64,000 nt of DNA, taken from NCBI GenBank assembly GCA_002423395.1, contig DIVZ01000004.1, positions 62,001-126,000 on the forward strand, written 5' to 3'. Below the pieces are notes generated by a model. It worked only from the letters and a program-made list of their open reading frames with translations, was not told where the DNA came from and searched no databases. This DNA is from Eubacteriaceae bacterium UBA6119 (GTDB lineage Bacteria; Bacillota; Clostridia; Eubacteriales; UBA1433). Below are positions 27,202 through 38,300 of the stretch, one piece after another (the stretch's first letter is position 1; every line of letters begins with the position of its first letter). The position numbers and the translations under genes were made by a program.

Positions 27202-27948
27202 ATGAAAAAATTTACTTTTAATCATCTTATTATAATAATACTTTTATTTATATCTTTAGTCTTCTTTACGTTGCAGATGTTTATTTTTCACAATCTGCAC
27301 GAATCGGGTTTTCTTTTTTTTCAGGATTTAATATTTATGCCTATAGAAATTTTATTGGTAACTTTCATATTGGATAAAATTCTAAGAGACAGGGAAAAAA
27401 AAGAAAGACTGCAGCATCAGAATATTGTTATAAATTCTTTTTTCAGTGAAATAGGGACTGATACTATACGCCTGTTAAACAAAGATATTATAAATTTAAA
27501 AGAATTGTCAATATTGTTATGCATGAACCAGGATTGGAATAATGCGAAATTTGATAATACATTAAAAGTATTAAACTCTTTCTCTTATCAATTTAATATT
27601 ACGCATGACTCTTTAAATGCTATAAAATCTTCTCTGTCAAAAAACAAAGCGTATATTTTATCATTTTTTTCTAATCCTAATTTGCTTGAAATTGACTCTT
27701 TTACAAATATGCTCTGGGCATTATATCATCTTATTGATGAACTTGAACATAGGACAAACATTTGCGAACTTCCGGATTCTGATATTGAACATTTGAAAAA
27801 TGATATTATTCGTATTTATGGAATGCTCATCTGCCTATGGGTTATTTATATGAAAAATTTAAAAGTAAAATATCCTTATCTTTGGTCGCTAGCCCTTAGA
27901 ATAAACCCTTTTTCGGAAAATAATGATGTTATAATAAAACAGCGCTGA
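27202..27948 (+). CDS. Two-TM membrane protein, unknown function
   Basis: About 248 residues. Two hydrophobic segments near the N-terminus (IIIILLFISLVFFTLQMFIF and IFMPIEILLVTFILDKIL), then a helical soluble domain rich in Leu, Asn and Glu with no recognised motif. The ATG at 27202 is used; AAAAGGTG lies before it, and an in-frame GTG at 27193 overlaps that site. The stop codon is built into the terminator stem. It looks like a conserved hypothetical membrane-anchored protein. Confidence 0.6.
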   Translation: MKKFTFNHLIIIILLFISLVFFTLQMFIFHNLHESGFLFFQDLIFMPIEILLVTFILDKILRDREKKERLQHQNIVINSFFSEIGTDTIRLLNKDIINLKELSILLCMNQDWNNAKFDNTLKVLNSFSYQFNITHDSLNAIKSSLSKNKAYILSFFSNPNLLEIDSFTNMLWALYHLIDELEHRTNICELPDSDIEHLKNDIIRIYGMLICLWVIYMKNLKVKYPYLWSLALRINPFSENNDVIIKQR

Positions 27949-27970
27949 TTTATAGCGCTGCTTTTTTTTT
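27940..27970 (+). terminator. Terminator overlapping the gene end
   Basis: CAGCGCT, loop GATTTAT, AGCGCTG, then a long T run. The last sense codons and the TGA lie in the stem's first arm and loop. Confidence 0.85.
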
Positions 27971-28919
27971 AAAATAAAACTTTGTTTCCGCCCTGCTTTT
28001 TTGCATAATATAATAACCTGTCTATGCGCAATATTATTTCTTCTACGCTTTCATTATCGCAGATTTCTCCGACTCCTAAGCTTACGGTAATTTGTTTTTC
28101 TAAGCCGAAATCTCCCGTTTGAATAATATTGCGAATTTTTTCAGCTGCCGCTTTTGCGCTCTCAAGTGTTGTTTCAGGTAAAATAATTATAAATTCTTCT
28201 CCGCCCCATCGGAATAATCTGTCTGTCATTCTTATATTATTAAAAATCAGCTTGGTTACATTTTGCAAGACTTTATCGCCTTTTATGTGCCCGTATATGT
28301 CATTTACGCTCTTGAAGTTATCGATATCTATTAAAATTAGGCTGAAACGCATATTGGTATTATTGTTTAAATAATAATTAATGTCGTCTTCGAATTTCCT
28401 CCTGCTGTAGGCTCCGGTAAGCAAATCCGTTGATGCAAGTCTTTTAAGCTCAATGTTATTCTTTTTTAGTTCTTCTATATAATTGCTTATTTGGTATTCG
28501 TATTCTTTTTTATTTGATATATCGTGCGTAGTGCCTATATATCCCTCAATTCTTCCGTCATTGAAAATAACATTTGCAGATATCTCTATCCATTTTATTT
28601 TTCCGTCCTTACAAATAAAATTCATTTCATGCAGTACACAAGAGTTATGTTCGCCGTTTAGCTTTTTGACAATATTTATTTTTATTTGTTCTTTAAGATA
28701 TGTCTTTGCTTCTTCTGTCATAAAATTAATTGCGTTATGCCCAATCAATTCTTCGGCCTCATATCCGTAAAGTTTCTTCACATTTGGGCTCACATAAGTA
28801 AAAATAAGATTTTTATCTATCTCCCATACAACATCAACAATATTTTCTAATATATTTTTATATTTTTCATATTTAACAGGTTGGTTGTCGTCCATTACGC
28901 ACCTTAAATTTTTATACAT
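27969..28919 (-). CDS. PAS-domain diguanylate cyclase
   Basis: Makes cyclic di-GMP. An N-terminal PAS sensor (about 17-135: NILENIVDVVWEIDKNLIFTYVSPN, GTTHDISNKK) leads through a short coil into a GGDEF domain (about 155-316). The active-site loop is RWGGEEF, fully active-type. An inhibitory I-site RxxD is present five residues upstream (RMTDRLFRWGGEEF). There is no membrane segment, so it senses a cytosolic cue. It is divergent from the giant secreted protease gene across 455 bp, which makes a link through c-di-GMP worth testing. Confidence 0.93.
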   Translation of the reverse strand: MYKNLRCVMDDNQPVKYEKYKNILENIVDVVWEIDKNLIFTYVSPNVKKLYGYEAEELIGHNAINFMTEEAKTYLKEQIKINIVKKLNGEHNSCVLHEMNFICKDGKIKWIEISANVIFNDGRIEGYIGTTHDISNKKEYEYQISNYIEELKKNNIELKRLASTDLLTGAYSRRKFEDDINYYLNNNTNMRFSLILIDIDNFKSVNDIYGHIKGDKVLQNVTKLIFNNIRMTDRLFRWGGEEFIIILPETTLESAKAAAEKIRNIIQTGDFGLEKQITVSLGVGEICDNESVEEIILRIDRLLYYAKKQGGNKVLF

Positions 28920-29374
28920 ATTTTATTTACAAACCTTTTCTCTTTTTTGTATTAAATACGGTGCTATAAATCAAGATTTTTGGTTTATATTTTTAAAGTG
29001 ATATTTTTTTAATCATGTAATGACATTTTGGTATATTTTAATACATTTCATAAAATTAATCAATATAAATATTTATAAAAATAATTGTTTTACATATTTT
29101 TAAACTTATTTATAACTATAACCAATAAAAATATATATAATATTAAATAAATATATTAAAAACTATTTGAAATATAAAAAATTGATGTTATATTATATTT
29201 ACATATTCGTTCGTAATATATATTGTCCTTAAACTTATTTAACGTAATTATATTATTTAATAATATTAATATATTTTAATCCGGAGAATTTTTAAGTAAG
29301 TATTTAAATGCTTAAGAAGTCTTTATTATTTGCACTTTTTATTTGACTTGAAATAACCTTTTTGAGAGGGAATA
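28920..29374. other. AT-rich divergent spacer upstream of the giant protease gene
   Basis: 455 bp of extremely AT-rich DNA without any credible gene. No c-di-GMP aptamer or other riboswitch was recognised. GAGAGGG lies just before the protease ATG. It must contain the divergent promoters of the cyclase and protease genes; no unambiguous -35/-10 pair could be chosen in such sequence. Confidence 0.5.
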
Positions 29375-32300
29375 ATGAAAGTAAAAAAATTATCAATTGC
29401 TATTTCTATCTTATCAATATTTATCTTATTAATGTTACCATCTTCAATCTTTGCAGGCAGCTTAAACGATATTACGCAAGATATTAATTCTCAGTTAAAA
29501 TCGGAAAGTATTGATCGCGAAAATTATAAGCTAACTACAAGCGAGACCGTAAACGGCGTAGAAAAGCAAAAATACATTATTTTGTTTAAAAATACCGTTG
29601 ACGAAGAAGCGCTGGCTAACGCAAACGCCGATATTAATTGCATTTACACATGCATCCCCGCGGCATCTATATTAATTGCGGAAGATGAGATTGACGAACT
29701 GAGAAATAATCCCAATGTTGTCTCACTTGAACCTGACAATATAGTAAAAGTTGAGACGCAGACCGTCGATTGGGGAATTACAAAAACAAACGCGCAAAGC
29801 GCCTGGAACTCGGGTTATACCGGACAAGGCGTCAAGATAGCTATTATAGACACAGGCATTGATAAAGACCATCAGGACTTAAATGTTGCGGGCGGCACAT
29901 CCTGTGTTTCATATACATCAGATTACGATGACGATGATGGGCACGGCACGCATGTTGCCGGGATTATAGCAGCTCAGAACAATACCAGAGGCAATGTCGG
30001 CATAGCGCCGGGAGCAAGCATTTACGCTGTAAAAGTGCTTGATTTTAACGGAGACGGCTTAATTTCTGATATTGTAGCAGGCATTGATTGGGCTGTCAGT
30101 CATGATATGGATATAATAAATCTGAGTCTCGGCAGCACAACAAATGATTCCACATTGGAAGCGGTCGTAAATGAAGCTTACAATCAAGGCATTCTTGTTG
30201 TCGCAGCAGCCGGAAACAGCGGAAACTCAAGCGGAACGGGTGATAATATTGCTTATCCCGCAAGATATACCTCCGTTATAGCGGTTGGGGCTACAAATAT
30301 AGATAATATTAGAGCGTCCTTTTCATGCACAGGTCCGACTTTAGAAATCGCGGCGCCGGGTGTTGAAATATACAGCACATATTTTACTGGAAGCTACGTA
30401 ACAATGAGCGGAACATCAATGGCATGTCCGTATGTTTGCGGAGATTTGGCTTTATTAAAGCAGGCTAATCCAACTTATACAAATGCTCAGTTAAGAACAT
30501 TGCTCCAGCAGAGCGCGATAGATTTAGGTACAATAGGTCGAGACAGCAAGTATGGCTACGGGCTTATACAAGCTCCCACGCAAGCGTCGATGCAATATTG
30601 TTCTATTAGTTTTAATTCACAGGGCGGTTCGGCAATAACAAGCATATTGGTTGATAAAAATTCCAAGATAACCGCTCCCTCAAATCCGACTAAAACAGAT
30701 TATAAATTTTGCGGATGGTATAAAGAGCCCGAATGCATAAACATTTGGAATTTTGATACAGACATAGTTACTAGCAATATAACATTATATGCTCAATGGA
30801 GTTATTATTTTTCGGGAGAAGGAACCGAGTCAAATCCGTTTTTAATTACTAATACAGATGATTTAAAACAACTTGCTGCTTTAGCAAATCAGGGAAATAT
30901 AATATATGGCTCCAAATATTATAGGATGGAAACTGATATAGATATATCCGGTTCAAACTGGACGCCTATTGGCAATGATAGTCACAATTTTTATGGATGC
31001 TTTGACGGCAACGGACATAAGATAACGGGAATGCAAATTGTTTTTAATATCTCGGGTGGTACGGTAGATTCTTTCGGTTTATTTGGTGTTAACCTCGGAA
31101 CCATTAAAAATTTAAGCATAATTAATAGCAATATAAACATTACATCTGATAATGACCGAATAGGCGGAATAGCGGGACTAAATAAGGGTCAAATAATTAA
31201 CTGCAATAATGCGGGTAATGTAACAATTTCCGGCACTTCTGCAGGCTATGGTCAGGCTGCAGGAGGCATAGTTGGAGAAAATAGTCTTAACTCAAAAATT
31301 ATTAATTGCTATAATACAGGTTCAATTACCGGATTATATCAAGTAGGGGGTATAGCCGGAAAAAATGTTGGGTCAATAAATAATTGCTATAATACAGGTA
31401 CTATAAATGGTGTTACGTATTCTTCAGTAAATACAGGCGGGATTGCCGGGTTTAATGTTACTGATGACGCTGTTATAGATAATTGCTATAACACAGGTAC
31501 AATAAATGGCATACATTTTTCTGGCGGAATAGCAGGTGAAAATTATGACAATGCTATAGTAACAAATTGCTATAATTTGGGAACAATAAACGATAATAAT
31601 TACTCTGGCGGCATAGCAGGTTATAATTACTGGTCTGCCATAATTAGTAAATGTCACAATACAGGCGTTGTAAATGGCAGTAATAATGCTGGCGGAATAG
31701 CCGGTTTTAATAGTTCAGCTAAAATATCTGACTGCTATAATGCAAGCGAATTAAATTCAGGTAGTTACACCGGTGGTATTACAGGCTACAATAACAGCGG
31801 AGCGATTGAAAGATGTTATAATAACGCCTCTATAGCTGGCAGCACTCGAGCTGGCGGAATAGTAGGTTATAACCACGGATCAAACGCTAATATAAGTTAT
31901 TGCTATAACTTGAGTACGATAACCGGATCATATTCAGGAGGAATAGTCGGACAAAATTATTATTACTCTAATACAAGCAACTGTTTCAATACAGGAAATA
32001 TTAATGGTTCCTATGCAGGAGGAATCGCAGGCGATAATGATACAAATGCATCTGTCAACGATTGTTATAATACAGCATCAGTATCTGGTTCGACTAGTAT
32101 CACTTATACCGGAGGAGTTATAGGTAAAAATACCGGTATTGTGAACAATTGCTATAATATAGGAGCCATAAGCGGTACATACCCCGGTGGGATAGCCGGT
32201 TATAATAGTAATAGTATAAGCTATTGCTATTTTCTCAACAACATCTTAAAAGGTATAGGTACAGGAAACGGAACTGCAACAACTTATTCGTGCACTCTTG

Positions 32301-35300
32301 CCCAAATGCAGCAGCAGTCTACTTTTACAGGATTTGATTTTACTAATAACTGGGTAATACCGGGAAGTAATTCAACTCCGTATTTAAGAGCATTTTATAT
32401 TCCCGTAAGCGGCATAATATTAAATGATTCTGCCGATAGCTTATTAATCGGAGAAAGTGTTACATTATCTGCTGATATACAGCCAATAAATGCTACAAAC
32501 AAAAATATCACATGGTCGTCATCCAATACAAATATCGCGACAGTATCTGATGCGGGGCTCGTAAACGGCATATCAAAAGGTGCTGTTACAATAACCGCAA
32601 CTACCCATGATGGTAATTTAATTGCGCAGAGAACGCTAGAAATTATACAGCCTGTAACAGGCATATCATTAAATACATCTTCAGAAGAATTAGAAATAGG
32701 CAATCAATTGCAGCTTACGCCGACGGTTCTGCCCGCAAATGCAAGTGATACTTCTGTTACATGGACGTCAAGCAATACTAGTATTGCGACAGTCTCAAAC
32801 ACAGGTCTTGTAACGGCGGTACGCTCGGGCGAAGCGCAAATTACGGTAACTACATCCGACGGAGAAAAAACGGCGGTATGCGACGTTAAAGTTCTCGGCA
32901 TGGCTGTTACAACATCACCTAAAATAATTTTTTATAAAGGCGAGCCTTTTGACACCACAGGCGGTATTATCACAATATATAAACCCTCAGACGTGCAGGA
33001 AACTATATATATGTTACCTGAAATGGTCACAGGTTATGATAATTCAACTCTCGGAACTCAGACATTGGATATAACATACAACGAATATACGGCAAGTTAT
33101 GATATCAGCGTTAACTATGCCGCTGTATCATTTGATACAGACGGTGGAAGCGCAATAGACAGTATAAACACTGATTATGATACATTAATAATTGAACCTG
33201 CACAGCCTCAAAAAACAGGGTATGCTTTTGAAGGCTGGTATGCTGATGAACAATTAACAGATTTATGGAATTTTTCAGAAGATAAAGTAACTCAAGATAT
33301 AACGCTGTACGCTAAATGGAGTATCTGTTATTATAATGTTACTTTTGACAGCAAAGGCGGAAGTGAAGTAATTGGTTTAGAGAATCAGGTATTTAATTCT
33401 TTAATAACTGCCCCGACAGAACCTTCAAAACAACACTACAGCTTTGCAGGCTGGTTTAAGGAAGATTCTTGCACAAACCCATGGAACTTTGATACTGATA
33501 CTGTCCCGGGAGATAGTTTTACACTCTATGCAAAATGGGCTCCGGATTCACATACAATTAATAGTCTTGCAAACAACTCATCATACGGCACAATAACAGG
33601 CGCGCGGCAGTACGATTATGATTCACAGGCAACACTTACCGCCGTTCCGAATGAGAAATACCGTTTTATATGCTGGACTGATAACGGAGAGGAAGTATCT
33701 TCAAATTATGCATATACTTTTACGGTAACAGGCGACCGCACCGTTGTTGCCGTATTTGACGTCATTCATACTCCCATATTATCATCTGCTGTATCTGCGG
33801 GTTATAACAGCATTTGCCTTACATGGTCTGCAGTTGACGGCGCAAGCGGATATGATATATACCGCTCCTTATCGAGCACGGGAACGTATGATAAAATCGG
33901 CGCTTCTGATACAACAGATTTTACAGACTCTAATCTTACACCGGGAAAATATTATTACTATAAAATAAAAGCGGTTTACTCCGCAGGCGAAGTTAAAACT
34001 TACAGCAGTTTCTCGGAATATTTATCAGCAAAACCTATACCATCCGCTCCGACTATTAACGTAAGTTCTTATAGCTATACTAGCTTGCAGCTTACATGGT
34101 CTGCAATTGACGGCGCAAACGGATATCAAATATACCGCTCGTTGTCTAGTACTGGCACGTATTCATTAGTTGCAACGACTTCTTTAACATCATATATCAA
34201 TTCAGGGCTTGTAACAGGTAAAAATTATTATTATAAAGTCATAGCGTACACAACTGTAGGCAGCTCTAAGATTTACGGCGCGTATTCGCTGCCAATGTAC
34301 GCAAAGCCTGTTCCGCCGGCTCCTAATGCGTCTTGCGAATCTGCGGGATTTAACAGCATTAAAATTTCATGGGCATCAGTAAGCGGAGCGACAAAATATG
34401 AAATATACCGCAGCCCGAACGATATAGGAACATATACTCTTATCGCGTCAACAACTTTAGCGAGCTATATCGATAAAGATTTAGCGGCAGGCTTAATGTA
34501 TTATTATAAAGTAATTGCATATCATCTTGAAGGTACTGTAAAAGTATACGGTTCATATTCAAACTCAGTAAGTGCAATTCCTGTTCCGCTGGCGCCTGTT
34601 GCGAAAGCGCAGTCTGCGTCATACAACAGTATAAAAATAAGCTGGAATGAAATAGTTGGCGCGAATTGGTACGAAGTGTATCAGATAGATACTGTGACAC
34701 AAACAGATAATCTGATAGCTACCGTATCGTCTACAAGCTATCTGCATAAAAATCTTACCCCCGGCGCTTCTTATTCATATAAAATAATGGCTTACAGAGT
34801 TTCGGGTTTCGGGGAATTATACAGTCCGTACAGTGAGGTAACTACTTCTGTACCTGTACCGTCAACACCCGCTATAAAAGTTACGCTTAAATCATATAAC
34901 AGCCTGACTATAAGCTGGGATGAAATTGAAGGCGCTGACGGTTATGAAATATATCGTTCAACTTCAAGTTCAGGTTCTTACAATTTACATGACACTGCTA
35001 CAACTTTATCATATGATGATACATCTCTTACAACAGGATATACATATTATTATAAAGTTAAAGCATATCACTCCGATAATCCTAAAATTTTCGGCAATGA
35101 ATCTAATATAGTAAGTCTGAAAGTAATACCGACAACACCGATAGTGACAGTGAGTCCCACGTCTTATAACAGCCTTAGCCTAAGCTGGGATAGTGTTGAA
35201 GGAGCAACGGGATACAGAATATATCGTTCCACTTCAAGCTCGGGAACATATGCGTCGTTAACAACTGTTACATCAGGAACATCTTATATAAATTCGGGAT

Positions 35301-38300
35301 TAGCTACAGGCACAACATACTATTATAAAATTTTAGCGTATAGAACAGAAGGAACTGTAACTACAAACAGCGCATACTCGGCAGTTAAATACGCTAAAGT
35401 AGTTCCCGCAACGCCTGACGGAGTAAGCGCGCAAAGCGCATCAGCTGCCAGCATAAAAATTACATGGAATAAAGTCTCGGGAGCATCCGGATATACTGTA
35501 TACCGTTTATCATCAACAGGAACATACCCTTCTATTGCAACTGTTACTTCATCATATAACTACTACACAAACGCTGGTTTAATTACAGGCACAACATACT
35601 GCTATAAAGTAGCAGCATACCGTTTAGTCGGAACAACTAAGGTATACGGCACAGCATCAGAAATAGTATCTGCTGCGCCTGAATCGTCTTTGCCGCAAGC
35701 TATGTCTTTACTTAACTCTCCTAAAATAACAGTAAGCCCCGCTTCTTACAACAGTCTTATAATAAGCTGGGATGCGGTAGACGGAGCGACAGAGTATGAA
35801 ATAAGCAAAAGCACTTCAAGCGCAAGCGGTTTTGAACCTATAAAGATAACAGATGCATTAAATTACACAGATAACGATCTTATAACAGGAATAACTTATT
35901 ATTATAAAGTCAGAGCGTTAATAAACGGAGATCCTATAGTATACGGAGATTACTCGGCTGTATCCGGATTAAAGCCAATTCCGGCAACGCCTGTAATAAC
36001 GCTAACGCCTACACAATACAACAGCCTTTCCATAAGTTGGGAAGCTGTAGACGGAGCTACAGGATATAAGATATACCGCTCAACATCCAAAACGGGAACA
36101 TACGCTTATGTTACAGCAATAACTTACGGAACATCGTATGTAAACACCGGACTTGCGACAGGCACAACGTACTACTACAAAGTGCTTGCGTACAGAACAG
36201 AAGGAACAGTCACAACCAACAGCTTATACTCTGCATATAAATACGCAAAAGTAATACCGTCAGCTCCAATAGCGACAGCAGCGTCATATAACTATAACAG
36301 CGTAAAAATAAGCTGGCCTAAAGTATCAGGAGCAAGCGGATACACTATATACCGCTGCGCAACTGAGACAGGCACATACGCAGCATTGATAACAACCTCA
36401 TTAAACAGTTATACAAACACATCGCTTGCGACAGGAAGTACATGGTACTACACAGTAGCTGCATATCGTCTTGTAGGAACAACCAAGGTATACGGATTGA
36501 AGTCTGAGGCGACATCGGCAGCACCTGTACCCTCAACTCCTGTACCGACTGCAGTAAGCGCCGGATATAACAGCATTAAAATAAGCTGGCCTGCGGTTGC
36601 CGGCGCAAGCGCGTATGAAGTATATTCGGCAGGAGAGAGTGATACATTCCTTGCAAGAGTAACTACGCCTTATTTCACTCAAGCAGCCCTTACTCCGGGC
36701 ACTTCTTATTCGTATAAAGTAGTGGCATACAAAACTATGGCTTCAGGTGATGTATATGGCGTATACAGCAATATAGTAACCGCATCGCCAGTACCATCAG
36801 CGCCAACTCCGTCAGTACTGCTTAATACTTACAACAGCTTAAATATTAAATGGAATGAAATTGACGGAGCTGATAAGTATGAAATAAGCCGCTCTGCATC
36901 AAGTAAAGGTATTTTTGAACCTATAGGAGAGTCTGATACAACTGACTTTATAGATAATCCTCTTATAACTGGAGCGACATACTACTATAAAGTAAGAGCA
37001 TTTATAGAAACAGATCAGAAAATATACGGAGACTATTCAGCAATAGTAAGCTCTAAAGCGCTTCCGGCAGCTCCTGTTGTTACCGTAACTCCTACCGCTT
37101 ATAACAGCTTAAGCTTAAGCTGGAACAGCCAGGATGGAGTAACAGGGTATAGAATATACCGCTCAACATCCAAAACAGGGACATATGCATTAGTTAAAAC
37201 AACTACGGAAACATCGTTTATAAACACATCCCTTGCAGCAGGCACAACATACTACTATAAACTAATTGCGGTAAGAACCGACGGTGCGGTAACTACATTA
37301 AGTCCGTACTCGGCAGTTAAATATGCTAAAGTAATACCTGCGGCTCCAACAGGGGTAAGCGCGCAAAGCGCGTCGTATAACAGCATAAAAGTAACTTGGG
37401 ATAAAGTTTCCGGAGCGAGCGGATATACGATATACCGATTAGCGTCTAACGAAACATACCCGGCTATCTCAACTGTTACAACAAACAGCTATACTAATAC
37501 AAGCTTAAAAACCGGCACAACTTACACCTATAAAGTAGCCGCGTACAGACTGGCCGGAACGACTAAGGTATACGGCGGATACAGTGAAATTGTATCGGAT
37601 TGTCCTAAGCCTGCAATTCCGGCGCCGTCTGCGGTAAGCGCGGGATATAACAGCGTTTATTTAAGCTGGCCTGCGATTTCAGGCGCTTCGGGGTACGAGG
37701 TATATTTAACAGATCCGCAAACTCAAACAGATAAACAGCTTACCAGCACATCTTCGCTTAACTATAAGCACTCATCTCTTATAACAAATAAGCAGTATTC
37801 ATATAAAGTAAGATCATATACAACTTTGGGAGATAATACTGTATTTGGGGCATACAGCTCGATTATATCAGCAACGCCTATTCCTTCCACTCCTAAAATC
37901 AGCGTAGATTTAAACACAATTAACAGCATAAAAATCAGCTGGGAACCTGTTGGCGGCGCTGAAGGTTATGAAGTATTACGTTCATCAACAATTGACGGAA
38001 CATATGAAATAATTTCAACAATATCAGATACAGAATATGTTGATACAGGTTTAACTTTACAAAATTCTTATTACTATAAAGTAAGAGCCTACATTACGGA
38101 TGATGCTGATAATATTTACAGCGAATACTCATCCCCTACAGGCAGAGTTATGCTTCCAAAAACACCCAGCCTTTCAGCCGCGTCTTATTCTTATAACTGC
38201 ATCCAGTTAACATGGGATTCTATTGACGGGGCAACAGGGTATAAGATATACCGCTCAACATCAAGCTCGGGAACATATTCTATTATATATACAATTACTG

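Noticed and set aside
28920..29374. c-di-GMP riboswitch upstream of the giant protease, next to a cyclase gene
   Set aside because: No match to the class-I or class-II aptamer core; sequence is nearly all A/T.
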